59,715 bases of DNA. It comes from Sphaerotilus sp. GTDB taxonomy: Bacteria; Pseudomonadota; Gammaproteobacteria; Burkholderiales; Burkholderiaceae_C. The notes under the pieces were generated by a model, which did no database searches, was not told the origin of the DNA, and was given only the letters and a program-made list of their open reading frames with translations. Positions 18,973 through 33,898 of this stretch are shown piece after piece. The position numbers and the translations under genes were made by a program. Each line of letters begins with the position of its first letter. Positions within the stretch are counted from its first letter, which is position 1. The stretch lies in contig JAAFKB010000009.1 in NCBI GenBank assembly GCA_013299055.1, forward strand, positions 1-59,715, read 5' to 3'.

Positions 18973-19677
18973 TCACCGCACCATGTCCGCCACCGCATCG
19001 GGCGTGTTGTGCCGCACGTCGGTGCCCTTGACGATGTAGATGATCTGCTCGGCGAGGTTCTTGGCGTGGTCGCCCACCCGCTCGATCGCCTTGGCGACAA
19101 ACACCAGGTCGATGGAGACCGAGATGGTGCGCGGGTCTTCCATCATGTAGGTGATGAGCTTGCGCAGCAGGCCGTCGAACTCGCGGTCGATCTCGTCGTC
19201 CTGGCGGATCACGTCCAGCGCCTGGTTCACGTCCAGGCGGGCGAAGGCGTCCAGCGCCTTGCGCAGCGATGCGGTGGCGAGACTGGCCTCGACCGACACG
19301 TCCGACAGGGGGAAGCGCAGGCGCGCGAGCACACCGGATTGCACCAGCCCCTGCACCGTGCGGGCAATGCGGGCCGCCTCGTCGCCGACACGCTCCAGAT
19401 TGCCGATCGTCTTGGAAATGGCGATGAGCAGGCGCAGGTCGCGGGCGGTCGGCTGGCGGCGAGCGATGATGGTGGAGAGGTCGCGGTCGATCTCCATTTC
19501 CATCTGGTTGACACGCTCTTCGACGCGGATGACCTGCGTGGCGATGTCCTCGCTGCACTGGGTCAGCGCCAGCATGGCCTGGGCGACCTGGGATTCGACC
19601 AGACCGCCCATTTCGAGCACACGGGTGGAGATGCCGCTCAACTCGGCATCGAACTGGCTGGAGAGATGCTTGTCCAT
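18973..19677 (-). CDS. phoU: Phosphate transport regulator PhoU (copy 1)
   Basis: The 234-residue all-helical PhoU connects PstB to PhoR and silences signalling when phosphate is plentiful. Two three-helix PhoU repeats carry the metal-binding ExxxD-type motifs, for example NLERVGDEAARIA (near 90) and AIERVGDHAKNLAEQ (near 200). It follows pstB by 51 bp. It is closely similar along its whole length to the second PhoU (48382-49083). Confidence 0.96.
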   Translation of the reverse strand: MDKHLSSQFDAELSGISTRVLEMGGLVESQVAQAMLALTQCSEDIATQVIRVEERVNQMEMEIDRDLSTIIARRQPTARDLRLLIAISKTIGNLERVGDEAARIARTVQGLVQSGVLARLRFPLSDVSVEASLATASLRKALDAFARLDVNQALDVIRQDDEIDREFDGLLRKLITYMMEDPRTISVSIDLVFVAKAIERVGDHAKNLAEQIIYIVKGTDVRHNTPDAVADMVR

Positions 19678-19728
19678 GGTGGGAACTCCGGCGGAAAAGG
19701 GGATGCAGTCAGTGTGACGCGAGGAACA

Positions 19729-20541
19729 TCATCCGAATCGACCGGTGATGTAGTCTTCGGTTTCCTTTTTCCGGGGCTTCATGAAAATGTCAGATGTAGG
19801 ACCAAATTCGATCAGGTCGCCCAGGTACATGTAGGCGGTGTAGTCCGAGCTGCGCGCGGCCTGCTGCATGTTGTGGGTGACGATGACCACGGTGTAATCG
19901 GATTTCAGCTCGTCGATCAGCTCTTCGATCTTGCCGGTGGAGATGGGGTCCAGCGCCGAGCAAGGTTCGTCCAGCAGCAGCACCTCGGGCTTGATGGCAA
20001 TGCCACGTGCAATGCACAGCCGCTGCTGCTGACCACCCGACAGGCCGGAGCCGCTCTGGCCCAGCTTGTCCTTGACTTCGTTCCAGAGAGCGGCCTTCTT
20101 CAGCGCCCATTCGATGCGCTCGTCCATCTCCACCCGGGGCAGATTCTCGAACAGCCGCACGCCGAAGGCGATGTTGTCGTAGATCGACATCGGGAACGGC
20201 GTGGGCTTCTGGAAGACCATGCCGACACGGGCGCGGATCAACGAGATGTCTTCCTTGCTGGTCAGGATGTTGCTGCCGTCCAGCAGGATCTCGCCCTCGG
20301 CGCGCTGCTCGGGATACAGCTCGAACATGCGGTTGAAAGTGCGCAGCAGCGTGGACTTGCCACAGCCGGATGGCCCGATGAAGGCCGTGACCTTCTTCTC
20401 GGGGATCTCCATCTGGATGTTCTTCAGGGCATGGAAGCTGCCGTAGTAGAAGTTCAGATTGCGCACCGAGATCTTGATCTTCTCGGCAGCCGCAGCGGCC
20501 TTGGGGTCCAGGGGCGAAGGCATGGGCATCGGCGTCATCAT
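19729..20541 (-). CDS. pstB: Phosphate ABC transporter ATPase PstB (copy 1)
   Basis: The 270-residue ATPase drives high-affinity phosphate import with PstSCA. Walker A is [17 protein letters not shown], the signature is [14 protein letters not shown], Walker B is [13 protein letters not shown], and the switch is [19 protein letters not shown]; the last is the PstB hallmark. The C-terminus [13 protein letters not shown] is also typical. The start is taken at an ATGATGA overlap with the pstA stop. The second PstB (49113-49910) shares the architecture but differs in detail ([13 protein letters not shown]). Confidence 0.97.
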   Translation of the reverse strand: MMTPMPMPSPLDPKAAAAAEKIKISVRNLNFYYGSFHALKNIQMEIPEKKVTAFIGPSGCGKSTLLRTFNRMFELYPEQRAEGEILLDGSNILTSKEDISLIRARVGMVFQKPTPFPMSIYDNIAFGVRLFENLPRVEMDERIEWALKKAALWNEVKDKLGQSGSGLSGGQQQRLCIARGIAIKPEVLLLDEPCSALDPISTGKIEELIDELKSDYTVVIVTHNMQQAARSSDYTAYMYLGDLIEFGPTSDIFMKPRKKETEDYITGRFG

Positions 20542-21404
20542 TGTTTGTTGCGCAGGAAGGTGCGGGCGACGATGTTGAGCGCCAGCACCCCCACGGTGAT
20601 CAGGAACACACCTGCCCAGGCCAGCTTCTGCCAGTTCTCGTACGGGCTCATCGCGAACTTGAAGATCGTCACCGGCAGGCTGGCCATCGGCTCGTTGAGG
20701 TTGCTGGTCCAGAACTGGTTGGACAGCGCGGTGAACAGCAGCGGTGCCGTCTCGCCCGAAATGCGGGCGATCGCCAGCAGCACGCCCGTCATGACACCCG
20801 CACGCGCAGACTTCAGCGTGATGGACAGGATGACTTTCCACTTCGGTGTGCCCAGCGCATAGGCAGCCTCGCGCATGGCATTGGGGATCAGGCTGAGCAT
20901 GTTCTCGGTCGTGCGGATCACCACCGGGATGACGATCATCGCCAGCGCCAGCACTCCCGCGAAGCCCGAGAAGTTGCCCACCCGCGCCACCCAGATCGCA
21001 TAGACGAACAGGCCGACCACGATCGACGGGGCCGACAGCAGGATGTCGTTGACGAAGCGCGTGATGCGGCCTAGCCAGTTCGATTGACCGTATTCCGCCA
21101 GGTACACACCCGCCATCACGCCGATCGGTGTTCCCAGCAGGGTGGCCAGTGTCACCATCGTCAGCGAACCGAAGATCGCGTTGGCCAGGCCCCCGATCTC
21201 GGCCTGCGGCGGCGGGGTCATCTCGGTGAAGGTCTGCAGGTTCAGCCCGCCGATCCCCATGCGGACCGTCTCGATCAGGATCCAGATCAGCCAGAACAGC
21301 CCGAAGGCCATCGCCGACATCGACAGCGTGAGCGCGATCAGGTTGACCAGCTTGCGCTTGCGGTGCATGGCCGCACGCGCGGTGTACAGAGCGTCCTGGC
21401 GCAT
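20538..21404 (-). CDS. pstA: Phosphate ABC transporter permease PstA (copy 1)
   Basis: The 288-residue inner-membrane permease has six membrane helices and the binding-protein-dependent transport motif in the form [28 protein letters not shown]. It pairs with PstC to form the phosphate channel. It overlaps pstC by a single base at its start and pstB by 4 bp at its end. Confidence 0.95.
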   Translation of the reverse strand: MRQDALYTARAAMHRKRKLVNLIALTLSMSAMAFGLFWLIWILIETVRMGIGGLNLQTFTEMTPPPQAEIGGLANAIFGSLTMVTLATLLGTPIGVMAGVYLAEYGQSNWLGRITRFVNDILLSAPSIVVGLFVYAIWVARVGNFSGFAGVLALAMIVIPVVIRTTENMLSLIPNAMREAAYALGTPKWKVILSITLKSARAGVMTGVLLAIARISGETAPLLFTALSNQFWTSNLNEPMASLPVTIFKFAMSPYENWQKLAWAGVFLITVGVLALNIVARTFLRNKQ

Positions 21405-22381
21405 CAGCGGCCTTCGCCTTTCTTCAATTGGGCCAGCAGCAGCTTGGACAGCGACAGCACGACGAAGGTGATGAAGAACAGCACCAGCCCGAGGTAGATC
21501 AGCGACGCCTGGTGCAGGCCGACGCCGGCTTCGGCGAATTCGTTGGCCAGCGCCGAGGTGATGCTGTTGGCGGCATCGAACAGGGAGATGGAATTGAGCT
21601 GGTTCATGTTGCCGATGACGAACGTCACGGCCATCGTCTCGCCCAGCGCCCGGCCCAGTCCCAGCATGATCCCGCCGACCACGCCGCTCTTGGTGTAGGG
21701 CAGCACGATCTTCCAGACCACTTCCCAGGTGGTGGCGCCCAATCCGTAGGCGGACTCCTTGAGCATGGGCGGCGTCACCTCGAACACGTCGCGCATCACC
21801 GAGGCGATGAAGGGGATGATCATGATGGCCAGGATGATGCTGGCGGCCATGATGCCGATGCCCACCGGCGGCCCGGAGAACAGGTCACCCAGCACGGGAA
21901 TGCCGGTGAAGAGGCCCTGCAACGGCTGCTGCACATACTCGGCCAGCAGCGGCCCGAACACCATCAGACCCCACATGCCGTAGACGATCGACGGCACGGC
22001 GGCCAGCAGCTCCACCGCCACCCCCAGCGGCCGCTTCAGCCACGCAGGGGACAGCTCGGTCAGGAACAGCGCAATGCCGAAGCTCACGGGCACGGCAATC
22101 AGCAGCGCGATGAACGAAGTCATCAGCGTGCCGTAGATCATCACCAGACCGCCGTAGCGGTTCTGGACTGGATCCCACTCGCTCGACCAGAGGAAGGACA
22201 GCCCGTATTCGCGGATCGCGGGCATGGCGCCCTGCAGCAGCGACACGAGAATGCCCGCCATCAACGCCAGCGTCAGCCAAGCCGCCGCTTGGGCCAACAC
22301 CGCAAACAGCGGATCAGCCCAGGCGTGGCGCTTCACGGCGGGGGTGCCGCGCGTCTCGGTTGCCATGCCCATGTCACTCAC
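21404..22381 (-). CDS. pstC: Phosphate ABC transporter permease PstC (copy 1)
   Basis: The 325-residue permease subunit has about six to seven membrane helices, the family block [21 protein letters not shown], and the coupling motif near [26 protein letters not shown]. It is of the classic proteobacterial (E. coli-like) type. It overlaps pstS by 4 bp and pstA by one base. PstC of the second operon is of a clearly different type. Confidence 0.95.
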   Translation of the reverse strand: MSDMGMATETRGTPAVKRHAWADPLFAVLAQAAAWLTLALMAGILVSLLQGAMPAIREYGLSFLWSSEWDPVQNRYGGLVMIYGTLMTSFIALLIAVPVSFGIALFLTELSPAWLKRPLGVAVELLAAVPSIVYGMWGLMVFGPLLAEYVQQPLQGLFTGIPVLGDLFSGPPVGIGIMAASIILAIMIIPFIASVMRDVFEVTPPMLKESAYGLGATTWEVVWKIVLPYTKSGVVGGIMLGLGRALGETMAVTFVIGNMNQLNSISLFDAANSITSALANEFAEAGVGLHQASLIYLGLVLFFITFVVLSLSKLLLAQLKKGEGR

Positions 22382-23415
22382 TTGTAGGCCACGGCCTTGC
22401 CAGAAGCGTCCTTGATCTCACCCCACTGCTTGCGCACGAGGTTCTTCACGTTGTCGGGCAGCGCGACGTATTCCAGCTCGCTGGCCATCTTGTCGCCACT
22501 CGTGAAGGCCCATTCGAAGAACTTCAGCGACGCTGCACCCTTGTCGGCCTTCTCCTGCGCCTTGTGCATCAGGATGAAGGTGGCGCCGGTCAACGGCCAG
22601 GCGTCCTTGCCGGGCTGCTCGGTCAGCACCTGGTAGAACGACTTGTTCCATTCCGCACCAGCAGCAGCAGCCTTGAAGTTCAGGTCATCCGGCGCGACGA
22701 ACTGCCCATCCTTGTTCTTCAGCAGGACGTGCGACATCTTGTTCTGCTTGGCGTAGGCGTACTCGACATAGCCAATCGCATTGGGCAGGCGCATCACGAA
22801 GGCCGACACCCCCTCGTTGCCCTTGCCGCCCGCACCCGCCGGCCAGTTCACGGCCGTGCCCTCGCCGACTTTGGACTTCCACTCGGCGTTGACCTTGGAG
22901 AGGTAGTTGGTGAACACGAAGGTGGTGCCCGAACCGTCCGCGCGGCGCACGACCGAAATCGCGGCGTCCGGCAGTGGTACGCCCGGATTCAGCGTGACCA
23001 GGGCCGGATCATTCCACTTGGTGATCTTGCCGAGGTAGATGTTGCCCAGCAGCTCGCCCGTCAGCTTGATCTGGCCCGGCTGGATGCCCTTGATGTTGAC
23101 CACGGGCACGACACCGCCGATGACGGTGGGGAACTGCACCAGGCCATCCTTGGCGAGTTCCTCGTCCTTGAGCGGCATGTCGGTGGCGCCGAAATCGACC
23201 GTCTTGGCCTGGATCTGGCGGATGCCGGCGCCTGAGCCGACCGACTGGTAGTTGATCTTCGCGCCGCCGACCTTGTGGTAGGCATCGGCCCACTTGGCGT
23301 AGACCGGGGCGGGGAAGGTGGCGCCGGCACCGGTGGCATCCTGGGCACGGGCCAGCACCGCCGTCGAGAGAAGCGACACGGCCACCAGAGCCTGAGCACA
23401 CACGCTGATCTTCAT
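22378..23415 (-). CDS. pstS: Periplasmic phosphate-binding protein PstS (copy 1)
   Basis: The 345-residue high-affinity phosphate receptor has a signal peptide, [24 protein letters not shown], cut near ARAQ (given here in part for its hydrophobic core). The mature protein opens with [19 protein letters not shown] and continues with [11 protein letters not shown] and the [14 protein letters not shown] phosphate-binding loops, as in E. coli Pst[18 protein letters not shown] is a further family block. I chose the start at 23415 over one 63 bp upstream because it gives a normal signal peptide. It is the first gene of the operon behind the PHO box at 23482-23499. Confidence 0.96.
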   Translation of the reverse strand: MKISVCAQALVAVSLLSTAVLARAQDATGAGATFPAPVYAKWADAYHKVGGAKINYQSVGSGAGIRQIQAKTVDFGATDMPLKDEELAKDGLVQFPTVIGGVVPVVNIKGIQPGQIKLTGELLGNIYLGKITKWNDPALVTLNPGVPLPDAAISVVRRADGSGTTFVFTNYLSKVNAEWKSKVGEGTAVNWPAGAGGKGNEGVSAFVMRLPNAIGYVEYAYAKQNKMSHVLLKNKDGQFVAPDDLNFKAAAAGAEWNKSFYQVLTEQPGKDAWPLTGATFILMHKAQEKADKGAASLKFFEWAFTSGDKMASELEYVALPDNVKNLVRKQWGEIKDASGKAVAYK

Positions 23416-23481
23416 GAACTGTCCTTGTTGCTTGCTGACTTCCACCGCATCGGCGCGGCAGGCGCACTGTAATGTCATTGT

Positions 23482-23499
23482 GTGACATTTTAGTGACCA
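23482..23499 (-). promoter_or_regulatory. PHO box upstream of pstS1
   Basis: Read on the minus strand, TGGTCACTAAAATGTCAC has two GTCAC repeats 11 bp apart and matches 13 of 18 positions of the PhoB consensus (TGTCA repeats with an A-rich middle). It lies 66 bp upstream of pstS. An inverted repeat AATGTCA/TGACATT (23471-23489) overlaps it. Confidence 0.75.
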
Positions 23500-23502
23500 T
23501 CG

Positions 23503-23538
23503 AAAAAAACCCCCGGTGCCTGGACGGCGCCGGGGGTT
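23503..23538 (-). terminator. Rho-independent terminator of glmM
   Basis: On the minus strand a 9-bp stem (AACCCCCGG/CCGGGGGTT) is followed by a run of seven T. It lies 45 bp past the glmM stop and immediately upstream of the pstS control region, so it insulates the pst operon from glmM transcription. Confidence 0.88.
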
Positions 23539-23583
23539 CGGTGCGACAGGGCAGTCGCGGGTGTTCTGCGCGGTGGGTCCGGC

Positions 23584-24933
23584 TCAGTGGGCACTGGCGG
23601 CTGCGGACCCCAGCGTCGCCGCCATCTGCTCCGCGCAAGCCTGCGCCACCGCGGCGTCCCGCGCCTCGACCATGATGCGCAGCAGAGGCTCTGTGCCAGA
23701 CGCCCGGATGAGCACCCGGCCGCTGTCGCCCAGCTCAGCCGTGATCCGCTCCTGGGCTTCGGCCAAGGCCACGTTGCTCTTCCAGTCCTGACCAGGGGCC
23801 AGACGCACGTTGAGCAGCGTCTGCGGGAACAGCGTCACCTCCTCCAGCAGCTCCGACAGAGATCGGCAGGCGCGCTGCTGGGCCTGGAGCACCTGCAAGG
23901 CGCTGACGATGCCGTCGCCGGTGGTGTGCCGGTCCAGCGCGAGCAGGTGACCGGAGCCTTCCCCACCCAGCTGCCAGCCACGGCGGGCCAGCTCTTCCAG
24001 GATGTAGCGGTCGCCCACCTTGGCACGCACGAACTCGATGCCCTTGCGCCGGATCGCGACCTCCACCGCCATGTTGGTCATCAACGTGCCGACCACGCCG
24101 GGCACGGCCTCGCCTTGCAGCAGGCGATCCTGCACCATGACATGGAGCAGCTCGTCGCCGTTGTAGAGACGACCGGCACCATCGACGACCTGCAGCCGGT
24201 CGGCGTCGCCATCGAGCGCAATGCCGTAATCGGCACGGTGCTGCTTGACCGCAGTGACCAGCGCCTGGGGCGAGGTGGCACCGACGCCGTCGTTGATGTT
24301 GTAGCCATCCGGGTCGCAACCGATGCGGATGACCTCGGCGCCCAGTTCGTGGAACACGTCGGGGGCAATGTGATAGGCCGCACCGTGCGCGCCGTCCACG
24401 ACGATCTTCAAGCCCTTGAGCGAGAGATCGTTGGAGAAGGTGGACTTGCAGAACTCCAGGTAACGGCCAGGCGCATCTGCCAGCCGGCGCGCACGACCCA
24501 GCCGGCGAGAGTCCGACCAGATCGGCTCGGCCGCCAGTGCGGCTTCGACCTGCTCCTCCCAGGCATCCGGCAGCTTTTCACCACGGGCGGAGAAGAACTT
24601 GATGCCGTTGTCACCGTAGGGATTGTGTGATGCGCTGATGACCACGCCCAGGCTGAGGCGCAGCGCACGGGTCAGATAGGCCACGCCCGGCGTCGGCAGC
24701 GGGCCGGTGAGCATCACGTCCACGCCGGCCGAATTCAGACCCGCTTCGAGGGCCGATTCCAGCATGTAGCCGGAGACGCGGGTGTCCTTGCCGATGAGCA
24801 CGACCGGGCGCTCGTTGGTCTTGCGCAGGACACGGCCCACGGCATTGCCCAGCTTCAGCACGAAATCCGGGGTGATGGGGAAGGTGCCCACAGCGCCGCG
24901 AATCCCGTCAGTACCAAAAAAACGTCTACTCAT
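23584..24933 (-). CDS. glmM: Phosphoglucosamine mutase
   Basis: The 449-residue enzyme converts glucosamine-6-phosphate to glucosamine-1-phosphate for cell-wall UDP-GlcNAc synthesis. The N-terminus [11 protein letters not shown] is typical, the active-site phosphoserine lies in [17 protein letters not shown] (near residue 105), the metal loop is [10 protein letters not shown], and the phosphate-binding loop is [12 protein letters not shown]. Its length is that of GlmM (about 445-450). It follows folP by 84 bp; folP-glmM after ftsH is the conserved order in proteobacteria. Confidence 0.97.
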   Translation of the reverse strand: MSRRFFGTDGIRGAVGTFPITPDFVLKLGNAVGRVLRKTNERPVVLIGKDTRVSGYMLESALEAGLNSAGVDVMLTGPLPTPGVAYLTRALRLSLGVVISASHNPYGDNGIKFFSARGEKLPDAWEEQVEAALAAEPIWSDSRRLGRARRLADAPGRYLEFCKSTFSNDLSLKGLKIVVDGAHGAAYHIAPDVFHELGAEVIRIGCDPDGYNINDGVGATSPQALVTAVKQHRADYGIALDGDADRLQVVDGAGRLYNGDELLHVMVQDRLLQGEAVPGVVGTLMTNMAVEVAIRRKGIEFVRAKVGDRYILEELARRGWQLGGEGSGHLLALDRHTTGDGIVSALQVLQAQQRACRSLSELLEEVTLFPQTLLNVRLAPGQDWKSNVALAEAQERITAELGDSGRVLIRASGTEPLLRIMVEARDAAVAQACAEQMAATLGSAAASAH

Positions 24934-25017
24934 GTCAATCCTGTGGAGCGAGGAGCCTCGATATTAACGACCGAACCATTCAATACCTTAATGCGAAACC
25001 GTGTCGACCCTGACGGT

Positions 25018-25878
25018 TCAAGGCAAACCGGCGGCCCTCCACACCTTCAGCGCATCCACTGTTGCATCGACATCATGGACACGCAGGATACGTGCGCCGA
25101 ACTGCACGGCTGCCAGTGCTGCCGCCACGCTGGCGGTGAGGCGGTCCGGCGCCGCCTTGCCGGTCACGGCGCCCAGGGAGGATTTCCTGGACCACCCCGC
25201 CAGCACCGGATAGCCCATCGCCAGCAGCGCCCGCTGTCCCGGCAGCAGCGCAAAGTTGTCCTCCACCGTCTTGCCAAAGCCGATGCCGGGATCCAGGACG
25301 ATGCGCGATCGGGCAACGCCCCGGCGCTGCAGCGCCTCGGCCCGCTGCGCCAGATGCCCGGCCACCTCGGCCACCACCTCGGCGTGCCACGGTGCGGTCT
25401 GCATGGTGCGCGGCTCGCCCCGCATGTGCATGAGGCACACGCCGCATGCGGAATGCGCCGCCACCACCGCCAAGGCACCAGGGGCTTGCAGCGCACGGAT
25501 GTCGTTGATGATGTCGGCCCCGAGATCGAGCGCGCGCTGCATCACCTCCGGCTTGCAGGTGTCGATCGACAGCGGCACACCCAGCGAGAGCGCCGCCCGC
25601 AGGACCGGCTCGATGCGCAACCACTCCTGCTGCCAAGGGACACTGTCCGCGCCAGGCCGACTGGACTCTCCTCCGATGTCCAGCAGGTCTGCACCTTGTC
25701 GCAACAGCGATTCTGCATGGGCCATCGCCGCGGCTGCAGTGCTGCGTCCTCCGTCAAAAAAGGAATCCGGCGTGACATTGACGATGCCCATGACCTGCAC
25801 CTTCTGCAGATCCAGGGTGTAGCGGGTCGTCGCCCATGTCGGGCCAGTGGATTCGGAAGCGCGCGGAGGCCATGTCAT
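25018..25878 (-). CDS. folP: Dihydropteroate synthase
   Basis: The 286-residue TIM-barrel enzyme joins p-aminobenzoate to the pterin diphosphate in folate synthesis and is the sulfonamide target. The motifs are MGIVNVTPDSFFDGG (pterin/phosphate loop), GGESSRPGADSV, SIDTCKPEV, DPGIGFGKTVEDN and LAGWSRKSSLG. I placed the start at MTWPPRASES, 61 bp after the ftsH stop; an upstream in-frame start would run into ftsH. This is the standard ftsH-folP-glmM order. Confidence 0.96.
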   Translation of the reverse strand: MTWPPRASESTGPTWATTRYTLDLQKVQVMGIVNVTPDSFFDGGRSTAAAAMAHAESLLRQGADLLDIGGESSRPGADSVPWQQEWLRIEPVLRAALSLGVPLSIDTCKPEVMQRALDLGADIINDIRALQAPGALAVVAAHSACGVCLMHMRGEPRTMQTAPWHAEVVAEVAGHLAQRAEALQRRGVARSRIVLDPGIGFGKTVEDNFALLPGQRALLAMGYPVLAGWSRKSSLGAVTGKAAPDRLTASVAAALAAVQFGARILRVHDVDATVDALKVWRAAGLP

Positions 25879-25939
25879 CGTGGAATGCAAAACGGGGCTC
25901 GCGCCCCGTCCTTGTCGTTCGTGCCAGTGTGGATCGGTT

Positions 25940-27850
<1,911 letters not shown>

Positions 27851-27922
27851 CGCGGCTCCTTCTTAGATTCGAACACGCCCCGGATCGGGGCCTTGCGTGC
27901 CGCTTGGTACGCACCTACGCGG

Positions 27923-27951
27923 TAGATGGGGTCGATTCTAGTGCAGTCAAC
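27923..27951 (-). promoter_or_regulatory. Sigma-32 (heat-shock) type promoter of ftsH
   Basis: On the minus strand GTTGACT is separated by about 13 nt from CCCCATCTA, which matches the sigma-32 -10 element CCCCATNTA exactly; the -35 half is a partial match to CTTGAAA. Transcription would start near 27915, giving a leader of about 65 nt. ftsH is a heat-shock gene in E. coli. Confidence 0.65.
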
Positions 27952-28033
27952 CCCACGCCAAGCTGATGTTTGCGGGGGAACCCTCACCCTGAACGGGGCA
28001 GATGTGTACTCTCGCACCGGTTTTCAGTCCTTT

Positions 28034-28720
28034 TCAGCCCCGTTTGCCTGCACTTTTCAGACCCAGTCCGACCAGAAAGGTTTCCGCCGATTTGTCACGA
28101 GAGGCCTTGGGCTTGATGGGCTTGACCACCCGGAAATGGTCCTTGAACAACTGTACCAGCTGGCTGTAGCCACTCCCGTGGAAGACCTTGCAGACCAGCA
28201 CGCCATCGGGCCGCAGATGCGCCTGCGCGAAGTCGATGGCCAGCTCGATCAGGTGGGCGATGCGGGCAGCGTCCGAGACTTCGATGCCCGAGAGATTGGG
28301 CGCCATGTCCGACACGATCACATCGACAGCCCGCCCGCCCAGCACGTCCACCAGCTGCTGCAGCACGGCATCTTCACGGAAATCACCCTGGATGAAATGC
28401 ACGCCCTCGATCGGCTCGAATTCGAGCAGGTCCAGCGCAATGATGGTCCCGTTGAGTGCACCGGCCGCCGCACCGCCGGTGCCGGCTTCTTTCGGGGCGA
28501 ACCGCCGCCGCAGGTACTGACTCCAGGCGCCAGGCACAGCCCCCAGGTCCACCACCACCTGCCCCGGTCGAAAGAGGTGGAACGTCTCGTCGATTTCCTT
28601 GAGCTTGTAGGCTGCGCGGGCCCGGTAGCCGTCGCGTTTGGACTGCCGGACGTAGGGATCGGTCAGGTGCTCGTTGAGCCACGCCTTGTTGATCTTCTTG
28701 CTTTTACTGTCGATCTTCAT
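28034..28720 (-). CDS. rlmE: 23S rRNA (uridine-2'-O-)-methyltransferase RlmE (FtsJ/RrmJ)
   Basis: The 228-residue methyltransferase modifies U2552 of 23S rRNA during late 50S assembly. The K-D-K-E catalytic tetrad is visible in [36 protein letters not shown] and [10 protein letters not shown], and the SAM loop is [15 protein letters not shown]. It starts at [14 protein letters not shown]. An insertion rich in Gly and Ala ([14 protein letters not shown], near residue 80) lengthens it relative to E. coli (209). It lies between yhbY (divergent) and ftsH. Confidence 0.96.
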   Translation of the reverse strand: MKIDSKSKKINKAWLNEHLTDPYVRQSKRDGYRARAAYKLKEIDETFHLFRPGQVVVDLGAVPGAWSQYLRRRFAPKEAGTGGAAAGALNGTIIALDLLEFEPIEGVHFIQGDFREDAVLQQLVDVLGGRAVDVIVSDMAPNLSGIEVSDAARIAHLIELAIDFAQAHLRPDGVLVCKVFHGSGYSQLVQLFKDHFRVVKPIKPKASRDKSAETFLVGLGLKSAGKRG

Positions 28721-28762
28721 GTCCCGACCCTCACCCCAACGATACCCAACGATAATGGTGGC

Positions 28763-29248
28763 ATGGCTGCCATCCAACTGACTCCGGCCCAGCGCAAGGA
28801 ATACCGCGCTGAGGCCCACCACCTCGACCCCGTCGTCATGATCGGGTCCGAAGGACTCACCCCTGCCGTTCTCAAGGAGATCGACTCTGCCCTCAACGCC
28901 CACGGACTGATCAAGGTCCGCGTCTTCAGCGACGACCGTGCTGCCCGCGAGGCGCTGCTGGTGTCGCTGTCGGACGAACTCGGCGCCGCGCCGATCCAGC
29001 ACATCGGCAAGCTGCTGGTGCTCTGGCGCCCGCTGCCGGTCAAGGAAGGCCGCGCCGAGACACCCGATCGCCGCGCGGCTGCACCACGCGTCGTCAAGCT
29101 GCTGACCTTCTCCAAGAGCGGCTCGCAACGTGCCCAGGTCAAGAAGCTCACCATCTTCGGCAACCAGCGCCTGACCGCCGGCGGCATCGTCAAGCGGTCC
29201 AAGAAGCGACTGGTCGGGGCCAAGAAACGCGCCCAGAGCAGCGAATGA
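28763..29248 (+). CDS. yhbY: YhbY-type CRM-domain ribosome assembly protein
   Basis: The 161-residue protein begins with the CRM fold seen in E. coli YhbY, a small RNA-binding protein associated with pre-50S particles: [35 protein letters not shown], abbreviated here by its ends, then HGLIKVRV and [12 protein letters not shown]. The last 60 or so residues form a long basic tail ([22 protein letters not shown]) absent from the 97-residue E. coli protein. It is transcribed away from rlmE from a 42-bp shared gap, an arrangement conserved across proteobacteria. Confidence 0.92.
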   Translation: MAAIQLTPAQRKEYRAEAHHLDPVVMIGSEGLTPAVLKEIDSALNAHGLIKVRVFSDDRAAREALLVSLSDELGAAPIQHIGKLLVLWRPLPVKEGRAETPDRRAAAPRVVKLLTFSKSGSQRAQVKKLTIFGNQRLTAGGIVKRSKKRLVGAKKRAQSSE

Positions 29249-29284
29249 GCTGAAGCCAGGGACGCGCTGCGTGCCGTGCCTGCT

Positions 29285-29740
29285 TCAATGCGTGCCGGCA
29301 CCGCGCCACACCAGCGCCAGCAACAACAACCCCTTCAGCGCGAACAGGCTGCTGGAGACGCCGTGCAGGGCACCGAAACTCCACCGCCCCTGCCCGGCCC
29401 GCGCCGCCTCCATGAGCGGCTGCAAGGCAAAATAGCCCAGCACGGTGCAGAACAGCGCCCCCAGCACCAGCAGCACGTTCGCGGACAGCGCCGAACCCTG
29501 CCCCGCCCGGGCCCGCAGACCCGCCAGACGCCGCTCCACCAGGAACAGCACCACCGCCAGCCCGAGCGCCACATGGGCCTCGATGCGGAACAGGTTGCCC
29601 GCCAGCCGTCCGGCTTCGGCGCGCTCAAGTCCCGCGAACAGCACCGGCGCAGCCACAGCAGCCAGCGTCAGCACCAAGCCCAGCCACACCGCCGCCACCA
29701 GCGTGCGCACCTGTCTCAACACGGTCGTCATCCAGCGCAC
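29285..29740 (-). CDS. DUF4149 membrane protein
   Basis: The 151-residue protein has four predicted membrane helices (about residues 10-30, 52-70, 85-105 and 125-145). TLVAAVWLGLVLTLAAVAAPVLFAGL at its start, shown in part by its hydrophobic pattern, and a conserved Arg/Glu-containing second helix fit DUF4149 (TMEM205-like). Function is unknown. It begins 2 bp after the greA stop, so it is co-transcribed with greA, a pairing seen across betaproteobacteria. Confidence 0.8.
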   Translation of the reverse strand: MRWMTTVLRQVRTLVAAVWLGLVLTLAAVAAPVLFAGLERAEAGRLAGNLFRIEAHVALGLAVVLFLVERRLAGLRARAGQGSALSANVLLVLGALFCTVLGYFALQPLMEAARAGQGRWSFGALHGVSSSLFALKGLLLLALVWRGAGTH

Positions 29741-29742
29741 GC

Positions 29743-30219
29743 TCAGGTGTAGCGGACTTCGATGACTTCGTAGCTCTTGGCACCGCCGGGGGCATTCACC
29801 ACCGCGACATCGCCCTTTTCCTTGCCGATCAGCGCCCGCGCGATGGGCGAGCCGACGGAGATCCGGCCGAACTTGATGTCCGCCTCGTCCTCGCCCACGA
29901 TCTGGTAGGTCACGGCGTCGCCCGACTCTTCTTCTTCCAGATCGACCGTCGCGCCGAACACGATGCGCCCGCCCGCGTTGAGCGTGCTCGGGTCGATCAC
30001 CTGACCCACCGCCAGCTTGCTCTCGACTTCCAGGATGCGGCCTTCGATGAAGCCCTGCTTGTCCTTGGCAGCGTCGTACTCGGCGTTTTCGGACAGGTCA
30101 CCCTGTGCACGCGCCTCGGCGATCGCATTGATCACGGCAGGACGCTCGATGGTCTTGAGCCGGTGCAGCTCGGCCTTGAGCAGCTCTGCGCCGCGCTTGG
30201 TCAACGGAATCGTGGCCAT
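29743..30219 (-). CDS. greA: Transcript cleavage factor GreA
   Basis: The 158-residue factor rescues backtracked RNA polymerase by stimulating cleavage of the transcript 3' end. The N-terminal coiled coil bears the acidic tip GDLSENAEYDAAKDKQ (near residues 40-55), whose acidic residues position the catalytic magnesium. The C-terminal FKBP-like domain follows (ISVGSPIARALIGKEKGD). Its length is normal. It follows carB by 113 bp with a terminator-like hairpin between them. Confidence 0.97.
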   Translation of the reverse strand: MATIPLTKRGAELLKAELHRLKTIERPAVINAIAEARAQGDLSENAEYDAAKDKQGFIEGRILEVESKLAVGQVIDPSTLNAGGRIVFGATVDLEEEESGDAVTYQIVGEDEADIKFGRISVGSPIARALIGKEKGDVAVVNAPGGAKSYEVIEVRYT

Positions 30220-30266
30220 GGTTCTTCTTACTCTTCTTGCGTTACGTGGGGGTCGATTGCAAAGGC

Positions 30267-30308
30267 AAAAACAGACCGCCGCCTGCTTCCTCGCGGAAGG
30301 CCGGCGGC
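30267..30308 (-). terminator. Terminator-like hairpin between carB and greA
   Basis: On the minus strand GCCGCC pairs with GGCGGC around an inner CTTCC-GCGA-GGAAG stem; GTCTG and then TTTTT follow. The T run is 6 nt from the stem, so termination may be partial and leave some read-through into greA. Confidence 0.6.
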
Positions 30309-30332
30309 GGCGATGGGATCGAGTCCGTGAGT

Positions 30333-33611
<3,279 letters not shown>

Positions 33612-33664
33612 GGGCTTCTTCTGAGTTCTGTAGTTTCTGGGAGTTCTGTCAAGCTGAGGCCGTG

Positions 33665-33686
33665 TTCACGCGGACTTCACGCGGAC
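33665..33686. repeat. 11-bp tandem duplication at the end of the PIN-like gene
   Basis: TTCACGCGGAC occurs twice back to back (33665-33675 and 33676-33686). The copies include the stop codon of the PIN-like gene, so the gene ends in duplicated sequence. This could be a replication-slippage scar or part of an old insertion junction. Confidence 0.6.
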
Positions 33687-33898
33687 ACCTGCTTCAGGAC
33701 TTCCATGATTTTGGGGATGTCACCATCTCGGCTGGCGACTTCAAGCTTGTTGTGGTGTGCGGCGACACAGTGGAAGAGATCGAACGAGCGCTTGTCGAGC
33801 TTGGGTTGGCTGGCGTCACCGAGGGCCTGCACATTGCCCGGCTCGGCGTCCAGGGCACCGATGAGCAGGTTGGTGTCGAGCAGGTCGCCCGTCGTCAT
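33677..33898 (-). CDS. Short PIN-domain-like protein, possibly internally deleted
   Basis: The 73-residue product opens with GDLLDTNLLIGAL, the first strand and catalytic Asp of PIN-domain nucleases (VapC-like). Its second half (SFDLFHCVAAHHNKLEVASRDGDIPKI) resembles the last part of a PIN domain, where another acidic cluster lies. PIN domains are normally about 130 residues, so the middle, including the central acidic residues, seems missing. It overlaps the upstream ATPase by 4 bp (ATGA), so the two are translated together. It may be a decayed toxin or a small partner subunit. Confidence 0.5.
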   Translation of the reverse strand: MTTGDLLDTNLLIGALDAEPGNVQALGDASQPKLDKRSFDLFHCVAAHHNKLEVASRDGDIPKIMEVLKQVSA

